A stretch of DNA of 64,000 bases from an uncultured Sphingomonadaceae bacterium (GTDB lineage Bacteria; Pseudomonadota; Alphaproteobacteria; Sphingomonadales; Sphingomonadaceae): contig CANMEE010000002.1 in NCBI GenBank assembly GCA_947496865.1, positions 558,001 through 622,000 of the forward strand, in the 5' to 3' direction. The notes below the pieces were generated by a model that saw nothing but the letters and a program-made list of their open reading frames with translations, did no database searches and was not told the origin of the DNA. Shown piece after piece: positions 44,366 through 53,794 of the stretch. Position 1 is the first letter of the stretch. Each line of letters starts with the position of its first letter. The position numbers and the translations under genes are program-made.

Positions 44366-45159
44366 ATATTCGGGATCCTCGTCAGCAACTGCAAATCTTT
44401 CCATGCTTCCGCTTTGAACTCTGGTCTTTCGTTCAAGATACGCGGATGGAAAGTCGCGATTGCCTCCGTCTTGGATGAAACATGGTTAACAAATTGCAAA
44501 TTTTTGCGTGCTGTGAGCAGGTTCTCATCAAAAAACAAGTGTGACGCGGTGTCTCCGAAGATGATTATTCGTTTCGGCCGCACCAAGCTAATGAGATGAA
44601 GCGCTCTTTTTTTCAGCGCGGAGCCATATTGGGTGCCTATTCGACCATCAAAGGATCGGGCGACGGCAATAGGCGCGACATAGATTTTCTCCGAATCACA
44701 ACCAACAGCCTTCATCATATTGGCCAGCAAAGCATTGCTTTTCGGGGAAAAGACGGAGTTTTGCGACAAGTCGGCTTGTTCCGGCATGCCTGTAATAATC
44801 ATAATTTCCGGATCAATCGCACCTGCAGGAAGAACATGATTTCGCGACCATTGTGCTTCGATCAAGTTCTCTGGAATGGACATCCATGCTAGAAATTCGT
44901 CATATTGCGTTGGATAATTGTCACTGAACTTCTTCAGCGAGGGCACCTGATGTGGGGGCGAAGGCTTGCTTTCCGTAAGGACAATTGGCTCTTCAGGAAC
45001 ACGTTCGGCAGGCGCGATTATAGGAGCGTTCTCCGCCAACAACGATGCAGGTTCATCGCTATAATGCAAATCCACACCGGCCAGCTTCCACCAGTCACGC
45101 AAGCTATTTATCTGTTCAACGTTAGAGATTTCAGGGTTTCCAAGCGTAGAAAAATTCAT
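44362..45159 (-). CDS. Divergent uracil-DNA-glycosylase-superfamily protein
   Basis: 265 residues. A Pro-rich N-terminal region (about 50-100) precedes a UDG-like fold: MIITGMPEQADLSQNSVFS in the catalytic-loop position, RPKRIIIFGDTASHLFF, and the C-terminal TFHPRILNERPEFKAEAWKD motif (HPxxL). The usual GEAPG motif is degenerate and only one Cys is visible (AVGCDSE), so the 4Fe-4S cluster of family 4 UDGs is absent. DNA-repair activity is therefore uncertain. Coupled to slt. Confidence 0.72.
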   Translation of the reverse strand: MNFSTLGNPEISNVEQINSLRDWWKLAGVDLHYSDEPASLLAENAPIIAPAERVPEEPIVLTESKPSPPHQVPSLKKFSDNYPTQYDEFLAWMSIPENLIEAQWSRNHVLPAGAIDPEIMIITGMPEQADLSQNSVFSPKSNALLANMMKAVGCDSEKIYVAPIAVARSFDGRIGTQYGSALKKRALHLISLVRPKRIIIFGDTASHLFFDENLLTARKNLQFVNHVSSKTEAIATFHPRILNERPEFKAEAWKDLQLLTRIPNI

Positions 45160-45287
45160 CTATGTATAGAGTCATGAGTTGACGAATTGGTCAATTGGTG
45201 GCCAAGCATGTTTATGTCCAGAGGGTTGTCGTTTGCGGCAGAACGAATTTAAGTTTTTATTATACAGACGAATACGGGAATTTTGCA

Positions 45288-46943
45288 ATGAGTGAACGAG
45301 AATCTATGCCTTATGACGTGGTCATTGTTGGCGGCGGCCCAGCAGGACTAAGTGCGGCTATCCGGTTCAAGCAAATGGCTGATGAAGCGGACAAGGATCT
45401 CTCTGTCTGTATTTTGGAAAAAGGGTCGGAAATTGGCGCCCATATCCTGTCTGGCGCGGTTATTGATCCCAAAGCCCTTGATGAATTGCTACCCAATTGG
45501 CGCGAAGAAGACTGTCCAATGGCTGCGGTACCGGTAACGGATAACCAACATTGGGTGCTGACCAAGAATAAAAAATTCTCCATTCCGCATATATTCACGC
45601 CGCCGTTCATGCATAATAAGGGAACCTATACCGGCTCCTTGGGAAATTTATGCCGATGGCTGGGTGAGCGCGCTGAGAATATGGGTGTTGAAATCTTCCC
45701 GGGTTTTGCAGCGGCTGAAATTCTCTATAATGATGATGGTTCCGTCAAAGGTGTCGCGACTGGCGACATGGGCGTAGCTCGCGATGGCAGCCACAAGCCT
45801 GACTATGAACCGGGCCTGGAACTTCACGCAAAATATACTTTCTTTGCAGAGGGTGTCAGAGGGCATCTTACAAAAATTCTAAAAGAAAAATACGCACTGA
45901 CCGTTGACAGCGAACCGCAAATTTATGGCCTCGGTATCAAAGAACTCTGGGACATTGACCCAGACAAGCATGTTCCTGGACGAGTTATTCACAGCCAAGG
46001 CTGGCCTCTGGGTGAGGGCGCCAATGGCGGCGGTTTTCTCTATCATCAAGCCGACAACCAAGTCGCTTTGGGCTTTGTTACATGGCTCAACTATGAAAAC
46101 CCGTATCTCTCGCCATTTGAAGAGATGCAGCGTTGGAAACAGCATCCGGAAATTCGCAAGATACTGGAAGGTGGCAAGCGTATTTCCTATGGCGCCCGCG
46201 CGATTAACGACGGCGGGTTTCAATCCGTACCAAAATTGTTTTTCCCCGGCGGGGCATTGATCGGCTGTTCTGCTGGTTTTGTGAATGTGCCAAGGATCAA
46301 GGGCACCCATACGGCGATGAAAACCGGTATGATGGCCGCAGAGGCCGCTTTTGAGGCGATTATAGCAGATCGTCAAAGCGATGAACTGGCTGCTTATGGT
46401 ACTGCCTATGAAAATAGTTGGGTTCGCGAAGAGTTGCGTGTTGTTCGGAACGTACTGCCAGCTGCTGAAAAATATGGTGATTTTCTGGGTTCGATTATTG
46501 CCGGTATCAATATGTGGGCAGAAAATTTCAAAATCAAAATGCCGTTCACGATGAAACATCATCCCGACCACACCCGCTTGAAGCGGGCGGAACATTGTAA
46601 TCCGATTGAATATCCAAAACCGGATGGCGTGATCAGCTTTGACCGGCTGTCGTCGGTTTTCTTGTCCAATACCAATCATGAAGAAGATCAACCGGTTCAC
46701 CTCCAATTGAAAGATGCGTCCATTCCCGTGGACGTCAATCTGCCCACATTTGCAGGACCGTCACAGCGCTACTGCCCAGCGGGAGTTTATGAGTTTGTCG
46801 AGGATGATGCGGGCAATCCCAAATTCCAAATCAATGCGCAAAATTGTGTTCACTGCAAAACATGCGATATCAAAGACCCAAACCAGAATATCAATTGGGT
46901 CGTACCAGAAGGCGGCGGAGGTCCCAATTACCCCAATATGTAA
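45288..46943 (+). CDS. Electron-transfer-flavoprotein:ubiquinone oxidoreductase (ETF-QO)
   Basis: 551 residues from ATG 45288 (MSERESMPYDVVIVGGGPAG); the frame opens at 45195. FAD site VVIVGGGPAGLSAAI, quinone-binding middle with GALIGCSAGFVNVPRIKGTH, and C-terminal 4Fe-4S cluster ligands in RYCPAGVYEF and NCVHCKTCDIKD. Passes electrons from fatty-acid and amino-acid oxidation to ubiquinone at the inner membrane. It ends in GGGGPNYPNM, overlapping the open frame of the TPR gene downstream. Confidence 0.95.
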   Translation: MSERESMPYDVVIVGGGPAGLSAAIRFKQMADEADKDLSVCILEKGSEIGAHILSGAVIDPKALDELLPNWREEDCPMAAVPVTDNQHWVLTKNKKFSIPHIFTPPFMHNKGTYTGSLGNLCRWLGERAENMGVEIFPGFAAAEILYNDDGSVKGVATGDMGVARDGSHKPDYEPGLELHAKYTFFAEGVRGHLTKILKEKYALTVDSEPQIYGLGIKELWDIDPDKHVPGRVIHSQGWPLGEGANGGGFLYHQADNQVALGFVTWLNYENPYLSPFEEMQRWKQHPEIRKILEGGKRISYGARAINDGGFQSVPKLFFPGGALIGCSAGFVNVPRIKGTHTAMKTGMMAAEAAFEAIIADRQSDELAAYGTAYENSWVREELRVVRNVLPAAEKYGDFLGSIIAGINMWAENFKIKMPFTMKHHPDHTRLKRAEHCNPIEYPKPDGVISFDRLSSVFLSNTNHEEDQPVHLQLKDASIPVDVNLPTFAGPSQRYCPAGVYEFVEDDAGNPKFQINAQNCVHCKTCDIKDPNQNINWVVPEGGGGPNYPNM

Positions 46944-48600
46944 GATAGGTTTAGGCGGCACACTTATTGCCGCACTGCTTGTGAGCCCAGCTTTTGCGAA
47001 GCGCAGCGACGGTGCTGGTTCGCTGAATAAATATGTTGAAGCGAGGCTGGCAGAATCGTCCGAGCGACCCTCCGTTGCTGCGGCAATTTATGCAGAAACG
47101 CTCAAGGAACAACCGGATAATCTTTTGCTGGCCAGCAAAGCTTATGTAAAAGCTATTGAGGCCGGCGATTTTGATTTAGCAGCCAAGGCGGTCCGGACGT
47201 TGGACTTGCGGGGCGCTATCGATCCAGAGATGCCCTTACTGCTATTCGCTGACGCATTTGTGCAGAGAGATTATAAAGCTGCACAGCTGGCATCGATTCA
47301 ATTGGAAGCGCTGAATAACTTCGCTTTTTTGTCTCCTTTATTAGAAGCTTGGTTAGCCACAGCCGATGGTAAAAGTCCGTTGACGGATCTCGCGGTCGCG
47401 AAAAAGGATAAAACCGGGGCCTATTATCATCAGGAACAATTGATATTGCATGCCTTGGCACGTGGTTATGAAACCGATGTCATGCAATTGATCAATGCTA
47501 TTGTTGATCGGAATGAAGCGCGCATGGCGCCCGTCCGGATCATTATCGCGCGCCACTTCCTTTCCAAGGGAGACGAAGAGCAGGCGCTGCAAATATTAAA
47601 CAAAAAACGCACCGGTCCAGAAACGAAAATGGTTAGAGATATCCAGCTCGGGCTTGGTAAAAACCTGGCGCAAAGGGTGGATGAACAGATCGGTACGGGC
47701 TTTCTTTTACAAAGACTGGCATCGGATTTAGGCTCCCAGCGCGCTCATTTTGTCGGTCTCGTCAGTGCCCAAGCGGCGGCCAGAGTTTTTCCGGAAAGTG
47801 ACTATGGCCAACTGATTTTGGGCGAAGCCTATGGTAATGCAGAAAATAATGCTGCGGCCCGGGCGGTACTGGAAAAAATTCCAACCGACAGCGCCTATGC
47901 GATGTTGGCTATTAGCATGGAAGTAGCGCGCTACGTTGATGTCGAAGATTATACCAGTGCGAAGGAACGCCTCCGCAAAGTGATAGATCAATCCCCCGAT
48001 GCGCCAGAGTTGAGAGCTTTGTCTGGTCAACTGTTACAACTTAGCGGGGATCATGAAGCGGCGGCCCAAGCGTTTAAACAAGCGATCAGTTTGGCGGAAA
48101 AACGAAACCTTCCTGGTTCGCGACTGGCCTCATATTGGCTGTCTTTGGGAAGCGCACAAGAACAGGCCGGTCTTTGGCCGGCAGGTCTGGAATCGCTGAA
48201 AAAGGCAGATATGTTGCAACCCAATTCAGCCAGCATATTAAACTATCTCGGTTACGCGCAGTTGGAACGTCGGGAAAACACGGCTTCTGCTATGGCTGCT
48301 ATTCGTCAAGCGCACGAAATGCGGTCTTCCTCTGCAGCCATTACCGACTCTTTGGGATGGGCTTATTTTATCATCGGCGAGCATGAAAAAGCGGTGAATT
48401 ATCTTGAACGCGCCCTTGCCGGAGAGCCGCAGGACCCGACGATTAACGAGCATCTCGGGGATGCATATTGGACCGTAGGTCGCAGATATGAAGCACGCTA
48501 CGCTTGGAAATCGGCGAAACTATTTGCCGATGCGGAAGATATGCAGCGCCTGGCGGATAAAATCGATATGGGTCTTCGTGCTGATCTTGTTTCTCCGTAA
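46834..48600 (+). CDS. Exported tetratricopeptide-repeat protein, start codon uncertain
   Basis: A TPR protein of about 550-590 residues. A signal-like stretch (KIGLGGTLIAALLVSPAFA) at about 46942-46998 is followed by many 34-residue helical repeats (AAIYAETLKEQPDNLLLAS, ASILNYLGYAQLERREN, ITDSLGWAYFIIGEHEKA). The nearest in-frame ATG is 46834, inside the ETF-QO gene, which would put about 36 polar residues before the signal. No ATG, GTG or TTG lies between 46844 and the signal. An ATT at 46927, five bases after GGAGG (46917-46921), would give a normal signal peptide. The stop overlaps the ispE start (TAATG). Confidence 0.75.
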   Translation: MRKIVFTAKHAISKTQTRISIGSYQKAAEVPITPICKIGLGGTLIAALLVSPAFAKRSDGAGSLNKYVEARLAESSERPSVAAAIYAETLKEQPDNLLLASKAYVKAIEAGDFDLAAKAVRTLDLRGAIDPEMPLLLFADAFVQRDYKAAQLASIQLEALNNFAFLSPLLEAWLATADGKSPLTDLAVAKKDKTGAYYHQEQLILHALARGYETDVMQLINAIVDRNEARMAPVRIIIARHFLSKGDEEQALQILNKKRTGPETKMVRDIQLGLGKNLAQRVDEQIGTGFLLQRLASDLGSQRAHFVGLVSAQAAARVFPESDYGQLILGEAYGNAENNAAARAVLEKIPTDSAYAMLAISMEVARYVDVEDYTSAKERLRKVIDQSPDAPELRALSGQLLQLSGDHEAAAQAFKQAISLAEKRNLPGSRLASYWLSLGSAQEQAGLWPAGLESLKKADMLQPNSASILNYLGYAQLERRENTASAMAAIRQAHEMRSSSAAITDSLGWAYFIIGEHEKAVNYLERALAGEPQDPTINEHLGDAYWTVGRRYEARYAWKSAKLFADAEDMQRLADKIDMGLRADLVSP

Positions 48601-49466
48601 TGCTAAAGAACCAAGCGGATGATGTTGATAGCGAGATTGCATGCGCGAAGATTAATCTTGCGCTGCATGTTCGGCGGCGACTCCCCGACGGTTATCATGA
48701 TATTGAGACAATCTTCGCTTTTCTAGGCAGCGGTGACATCGTTTCGGTCAGAGCGGGAGAGGGGATCAGCCTTGCGATCTCTGGACCATTTGGTGAGGGA
48801 TTGAGCACCGCCGACAATTTAATATTGGATGCAGCGCGCCTATTGGCTTTGGAAGCCAACATACGGCCTGACGCTTATGTTAGTCTAGACAAGCGTTTAC
48901 CTATTGCTTCTGGCATTGGTGGCGGTTCTGCGGATGCCGCCGCGGCGTTACGCCTGCTTAATCGGTTTTGGCGCATCGGATTGACTGTCGAAAAACTCGC
49001 GGAGCTTTCGGCACCGCTCGGTGCGGACGTACCAGCATGCGTACTCAGTCAAACATGCCGAGGAGGAGGGATCGGGCAGGATTTGATTGTTTTGGACAAC
49101 GGCGAACTGTGTGGCTATTTTGTGCTTTTGGTGAACCCGTTAGTCCCGGTATCCACGGCGACCATTTTTCAGGATTGGGACGGTGTTGATCGCGGCTCCT
49201 TGCCAGAAGGCGGCCTGATAGACGTTGCCCTAAACGGCCGAAATGATTTGCAGGTACCGGCAGAACGCCTAGCGCCTGCGATCAGTAATATTTTAACAAA
49301 ATTAGCTGAAACTCTGCCAGTTATGGCGAGAATGTCAGGATCTGGTGCGACCTGTTTCGCGTTATATAAAACAAAAGATGAAGCGCAGGCTGCGAGAGTG
49401 AAAATCACCGCTGCAATGGCAAATGCCTCACCAAATATATGGACAATGATTGGAGGATTAAAATGA
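48600..49466 (+). CDS. ispE: IspE, 4-diphosphocytidyl-2-C-methyl-D-erythritol kinase
   Basis: 288 residues. GHMP kinase: AKINLALHVRRRLPDGYHDI at the start, ATP loop PIASGIGGGSADAAAALRLL, and MARMSGSGATCFALY at the end. Phosphorylates CDP-methylerythritol in the non-mevalonate isoprenoid route. ATG 48600 overlaps the TPR stop, and the stop overlaps the next gene (ATGA). Confidence 0.94.
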   Translation: MLKNQADDVDSEIACAKINLALHVRRRLPDGYHDIETIFAFLGSGDIVSVRAGEGISLAISGPFGEGLSTADNLILDAARLLALEANIRPDAYVSLDKRLPIASGIGGGSADAAAALRLLNRFWRIGLTVEKLAELSAPLGADVPACVLSQTCRGGGIGQDLIVLDNGELCGYFVLLVNPLVPVSTATIFQDWDGVDRGSLPEGGLIDVALNGRNDLQVPAERLAPAISNILTKLAETLPVMARMSGSGATCFALYKTKDEAQAARVKITAAMANASPNIWTMIGGLK

Positions 49467-50188
49467 TCGAACCATTCGAAATTTTGGGTGTGCCGCAACA
49501 ACGCGGCATATTGATCGTTGTTGATCATGCATCCAATCACGTTCCGGCGGACATTGACCTTGGTATCGACCCTCAATTCTTAGAGGATCATATTGCCTAT
49601 GATATCGGTGTCGCGAATATTGCGCGCTATATGACAGAAAAACCTGGCCATATGGCTATTTTGGCAACCGTTTCCCGGCTTGTGGTGGACCTTAATCGTT
49701 TCCCTGACGAAGCGGATGTCATCCCACCGCGCAGCGATGGCGTTGAAATAACGGGGAATGCAGTCGATGATAAGGAACGAGCCGCTCGCCTCGATCAATT
49801 TTTCCATCCCTATCATGACCGTCTAGCCCGGCTAATCCAAGATCTCGACCCGGTGCTAACACTGTTTCTGCATAGTTTCACACCAAAGCTGCGGTCGGGT
49901 AAGATGGAAATGCGGCCTTGGGAAATTGGTGTCCTTTACAATGAGCAAGAAACAGCCTCTCGCCTTGCCATCCAGTTTCTCGAGCAAGAGGAATTGGTGG
50001 TTGGCGATCAGTTGCCTTATTCCGGAAAGGACCTGCATGCGACGATGAAACGGCAAGCTGAAGATATCGGAAAGGCCTATACTGAAATCGAGATTCGACA
50101 GGATTTAATTGCACATGAAACCGGTCAGCGCCGTTTTGCAGATATATTGCTGCGAATCTGCGATAAAATACGAACAGGGCTTGCGTGA
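49463..50188 (+). CDS. N-formylglutamate amidohydrolase family protein
   Basis: 241 residues from ATG 49463, with GGAGG seven bases upstream and overlapping the ispE stop. Family blocks: ILIVVDHASNHVPADIDLGI with conserved Asp and His, SRLVVDLNR with Arg, and TLFLHSFTPKL with His. Known members hydrolyse N-formyl-glutamate in histidine degradation, but no hut genes are adjacent and many homologues have other amide substrates, so the substrate is open. Confidence 0.82.
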   Translation: MIEPFEILGVPQQRGILIVVDHASNHVPADIDLGIDPQFLEDHIAYDIGVANIARYMTEKPGHMAILATVSRLVVDLNRFPDEADVIPPRSDGVEITGNAVDDKERAARLDQFFHPYHDRLARLIQDLDPVLTLFLHSFTPKLRSGKMEMRPWEIGVLYNEQETASRLAIQFLEQEELVVGDQLPYSGKDLHATMKRQAEDIGKAYTEIEIRQDLIAHETGQRRFADILLRICDKIRTGLA

Positions 50189-50248
50189 GAGGTCCAGTTT
50201 TGGAAGGAGGATTGGCAAATATAACTCCCTCTTTTGCAGGACAAGAAA

Positions 50249-51970
50249 ATGACCCGGACGTTCGATAAATCCAAACTACCTAGCCGCCATGTCAGTGTCG
50301 GCCCAGAACGGGCGCCTCAGCGTAGCTATTATTACGCTATGGGTATGACCGAAGAGGATATCGCAAAGCCGTTTGTTGGTATCGCCTCTGCGGGCAATGA
50401 CAGCGCGCCTTGCAACACATTGCTGGATTCCCAGGCTGATATGGCGCGACAAGGCGTCATCGAAGGAGGCGGTACTCCGCGCCGGTTCAATACCATTACC
50501 GTGACTGACGGCATCGCGATGGGGCATCAGGGGATGAAATCTTCGTTGGTTTCCCGCGAAGTGATTGCGGACTCGGTCGAGGTCAGTGTCCGCGGCCATT
50601 GCTATGATGCCGTTGTCGCTTACGCTGGTTGCGACAAAAGCCTGCCCGGTATGATGATGGCCATGTTGCGGCTCAATGTTCCGTCGATTTTTGTCTATGG
50701 TGGTTCGATATTGCCGGGACGTTTCCACGATGAAGATGTTACGGTTGTGGATGTTTTCGAAGCGGTCGGCCAGCATAGCGCCGGCAATTGTCCGCTGCAG
50801 GAATTGATAGAATTGGAAAAAGTCGCATGCCCCGGACATGGTGCATGCGGCGGCCAATTTACGGCCAATACCATGGCTTGTGTCGCAGAAGCGATCGGAT
50901 TGTCGCTGCCCAACAGCAACATGGCACCGGCACCATATGAAACCCGCGATGCCATGGCAGTTGCGGCAGGACGGCAGGTTATGAATCTGATCGAACTTAA
51001 CCTGCGCCCACGCGACATTTGTACCAGAGAAGCCTTTGTGAACGCAGCCCGGATCGTGGCCGCGACAGGCGGTTCAACCAATGCTGCGCTCCATCTGCCT
51101 GCTATGGCTAGCGAAGCGGGCATCGATTTTGATCTGTTTGATGTAGCAGAAGCCTTTAAATCAACCCCTTATCTGGCGGACCTGAAGCCCGGCGGAAAAT
51201 ATGTTGCAAGAGATATGCACGATGCAGGTGGTGTGTACATGCTGATGAAAACCATGATGGAAAATGATTTGCTAAATGTTGATTGTATCACGGTAACCGG
51301 TAAAACACTGGGTGAAAATATCGACGAAATTACATGGAATAGTGACCAGAAAGTCATTTATGATGTGAAGAATGCTATTACCGAAACTGGTGGCGTAGTC
51401 GGACTGAGAGGTTCGCTGGCTCCAGAAGGTGCAATTGTAAAAGTCGCTGGTATGGCACGCCTACAGTTTCGCGGACCTGCGCAGATATTTGAATGTGAAG
51501 AAGATGCTTTTGCAGCAGTAGAGCGGCGTCAAATTAAAGAAGGATCAGTTGTCGTCATTCGCAATGAAGGACCAAAAGGTGGTCCGGGCATGCGAGAAAT
51601 GCTGGCAACAACAGCAGCCCTTTACGGTCAGGGCATGGGAGAGAAAGTCGCTCTTATCACCGATGGTCGTTTCTCCGGCGCTACGCGCGGTTTCTGTATT
51701 GGTCATGTGGGACCTGAAGCGGCCGATGGTGGCCCCATTGGTTTGGTGGAAGAAGGCGATATTATCAATATCGATGCCGAATCCGGTGTGATTGATCTGG
51801 AAGTTGATGAAGAAACTCTGGAAGAACGGCGTTCACGTTTCACACCCCATGTGAATGATTATGGGTCAGGTGCATTATGGCGCTATGCTCAGAATGTCGG
51901 TCCGGCCTATAAAGGAGCAGTGACCCATCCTGGCGCAAAAGCGGAAAAGCATGTCTATGCGGATATTTAG
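50249..51970 (+). CDS. ilvD: IlvD, dihydroxy-acid dehydratase
   Basis: 573 residues from ATG 50249 ([15 protein letters not shown]); AGGACAAG lies before it. Fe-S cluster Cys in [22 protein letters not shown] and [14 protein letters not shown]. The C-terminal [20 protein letters not shown] holds the active-site Ser. Penultimate step of valine, leucine and isoleucine synthesis. The 60 bases upstream hold only the ribosome binding region. The gene overlaps the following lipoprotein gene by 20 bases. Confidence 0.96.
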   Translation: MTRTFDKSKLPSRHVSVGPERAPQRSYYYAMGMTEEDIAKPFVGIASAGNDSAPCNTLLDSQADMARQGVIEGGGTPRRFNTITVTDGIAMGHQGMKSSLVSREVIADSVEVSVRGHCYDAVVAYAGCDKSLPGMMMAMLRLNVPSIFVYGGSILPGRFHDEDVTVVDVFEAVGQHSAGNCPLQELIELEKVACPGHGACGGQFTANTMACVAEAIGLSLPNSNMAPAPYETRDAMAVAAGRQVMNLIELNLRPRDICTREAFVNAARIVAATGGSTNAALHLPAMASEAGIDFDLFDVAEAFKSTPYLADLKPGGKYVARDMHDAGGVYMLMKTMMENDLLNVDCITVTGKTLGENIDEITWNSDQKVIYDVKNAITETGGVVGLRGSLAPEGAIVKVAGMARLQFRGPAQIFECEEDAFAAVERRQIKEGSVVVIRNEGPKGGPGMREMLATTAALYGQGMGEKVALITDGRFSGATRGFCIGHVGPEAADGGPIGLVEEGDIINIDAESGVIDLEVDEETLEERRSRFTPHVNDYGSGALWRYAQNVGPAYKGAVTHPGAKAEKHVYADI

Positions 51971-52382
51971 TACCTGTGTTGCGATACTTCTGGTTACCGG
52001 GTGCGGTATGCCGGACAACGGCGTCCTAGCTGAGGCTGAAGAAGAAGCGGCCGCACAAGCCGCCGATGACGGCAGAATAGAATGTGCAATTAACGGCGAC
52101 ACTGATTTTACCAGCGGTTGCCAAACCGAAAGACTATCTGGTGAAAATGGTGTGACCATGGTCGTGCGGCATCCGGACGGTGGTTTTCGTCGGTTCAATA
52201 TCCTCACGGACGGCCGGGGTCTGGAAGCGGCTGATGGGTCTGAGAAAGCCAAGATAGAAATTGTCGAAGGCGATAAAATATTGGTCAGCGTTGGAGCAGA
52301 CAAATATATTCTGCCAGCGCGGATGAAAACGGCGGAAGTCGCCGACGCAGCTGAAGAGCCGACGCCACAAGCCGGGAACTAG
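51951..52382 (+). CDS. Putative lipoprotein of unknown function
   Basis: 143 residues starting in the last 20 bases of ilvD (ATG 51951, or 51957). The signal has a lipobox (LLVTGC), so it should be lipidated. The mature part has an acidic Ala/Glu spacer and a core with two Cys ([18 protein letters not shown]) that could form a disulfide, then [16 protein letters not shown] recognise no family. nnr follows eight bases later. Confidence 0.75.
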   Translation: MSMRIFSTCVAILLVTGCGMPDNGVLAEAEEEAAAQAADDGRIECAINGDTDFTSGCQTERLSGENGVTMVVRHPDGGFRRFNILTDGRGLEAADGSEKAKIEIVEGDKILVSVGADKYILPARMKTAEVADAAEEPTPQAGN

Positions 52383-52390
52383 AGGTTGCG

Positions 52391-53794
52391 ATGCTCAACA
52401 ATGGGCATGTCCTCTCTGTGGCGAGCATGCGATCCGCCGAGCAATGTTTAATAGACAGCGGAATTTCGGTAATCGAGTTGATGCATCGCGCCGGAACCGG
52501 GGCCGCAGACTTTATCTGGCGGTCAGCGCCCCACGCGCCGACGCTTGTGCTCTGCGGACCGGGCAATAATGGCGGCGATGGTTATGTCATAGCTCAAGCA
52601 CTTTTGGAAAAAGGCGCGGTCGTCAAAATTGCAGCGAATGCAGAGCCAGCGACGGATGCCGCGAAAAATGCGAAATCCCTTTGGCATGGCGAGACACTCG
52701 AATTAACCGACGCTTGCCCAGAAATGCAGTTTATCGATTGTCTGTTTGGGACAGGTTTGACGAGGCCCATCACTGGTGATTTAGCCGCCCAATACCGACG
52801 GTTGTTCGATGGAGCGGCAAGACGGGTCGCTGTTGATCTGCCCAGTGGCATAGAAACCGATAGCGGCGCGATGCTCAACGTCGTTTCAGGATATGATCTA
52901 ACCGTTGCTCTTGGGGCTTTTAAACCTGCACATTATTTGGCACCTGCCTCCGCCCTAATGGGCGATTTGGTTGGGGTGGATATTGGCGTTAAGGCCAGTT
53001 CAGAAACCCGATTGCTTGAAAAACCTGTCATAGTTTCTCCCGGACGTGCAGATTATAAATATAGTCGAGGATTGGTCGCCGTCGTCGCCGGTCAAATGCC
53101 TGGCGCGGCCCACTTGGCAGCGTTGGCAGCGCAGGGATCAGGTGCGGGTTATGTGAAAATATTTTCCAAACCGGGCTTTCCACCACCTAATCATAGCATA
53201 GTCGTCGAGTCTCATAAGGATTGGGGTCAGTTGCGTGCGCAATTGTCCGATGAACGAATTGGGGTGATTGTTATCGGACCGGGACTAGGACGCGACGCCA
53301 ATGCCCAAAAGTTGGTAGATTTGGTTTTGGACAGTGATAAGCCAGTTTTACTTGATGCCGACGCTTTGGTGATATTGGGTAAGACGGCGGCCAGTCGCCT
53401 GAGAGATCGCTTCGCGCCCGTAATTTTAACGCCCCACGCAGGAGAATTTAACGCCATATCCGAGCAAATTGAAGGATCAAAAATCGATTTAACTAAAAAA
53501 TTGGCTGCAGATAGCGGGACGGTTGTTGTTTACAAAGGCAGTGACAGCGTGATCGCCAGCCCTTCAGGACGCCAGGCGCTGGCACCAGCTGCATCCAGCT
53601 GGCTTTCGACAGCGGGGACGGGAGACGTTCTTGCGGGCATGATCGCGGCGCGTTTTGCGAATGAAAAAGATCCTTTTCTGGCTGCCAAACAAGGACAATG
53701 GTTGCATGGTCGAGCCGCCAAACTTGCCGGACCTGCCTTTTCTCCAGAGATACTGATTGATCATATCCCTAAAGCACTACAAGAGTGCCTATGA
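52391..53794 (+). CDS. nnr: Bifunctional NAD(P)H-hydrate repair enzyme (epimerase and dehydratase)
   Basis: 467 residues. N-terminal YjeF_N epimerase (AEQCLIDSGISVIELMHRAG, LVLCGPGNNGGDGYVIAQAL) and C-terminal ADP-dependent dehydratase of the ribokinase fold (VLLDADALVIL, VILTPHAGEFNAIS, STAGTGDVLAGMIAA with the catalytic Asp). Repairs hydrated NADH and NADPH. Overlaps the next gene by four bases. Confidence 0.94.
   Translation: MLNNGHVLSVASMRSAEQCLIDSGISVIELMHRAGTGAADFIWRSAPHAPTLVLCGPGNNGGDGYVIAQALLEKGAVVKIAANAEPATDAAKNAKSLWHGETLELTDACPEMQFIDCLFGTGLTRPITGDLAAQYRRLFDGAARRVAVDLPSGIETDSGAMLNVVSGYDLTVALGAFKPAHYLAPASALMGDLVGVDIGVKASSETRLLEKPVIVSPGRADYKYSRGLVAVVAGQMPGAAHLAALAAQGSGAGYVKIFSKPGFPPPNHSIVVESHKDWGQLRAQLSDERIGVIVIGPGLGRDANAQKLVDLVLDSDKPVLLDADALVILGKTAASRLRDRFAPVILTPHAGEFNAISEQIEGSKIDLTKKLAADSGTVVVYKGSDSVIASPSGRQALAPAASSWLSTAGTGDVLAGMIAARFANEKDPFLAAKQGQWLHGRAAKLAGPAFSPEILIDHIPKALQECL

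Noticed and set aside
50210..50248. Purine/pyrimidine inverted repeat before ilvD as a branched-chain attenuator
   Set aside because: The stem is imperfect and short, and there is no leader peptide with Ile/Leu/Val codons.
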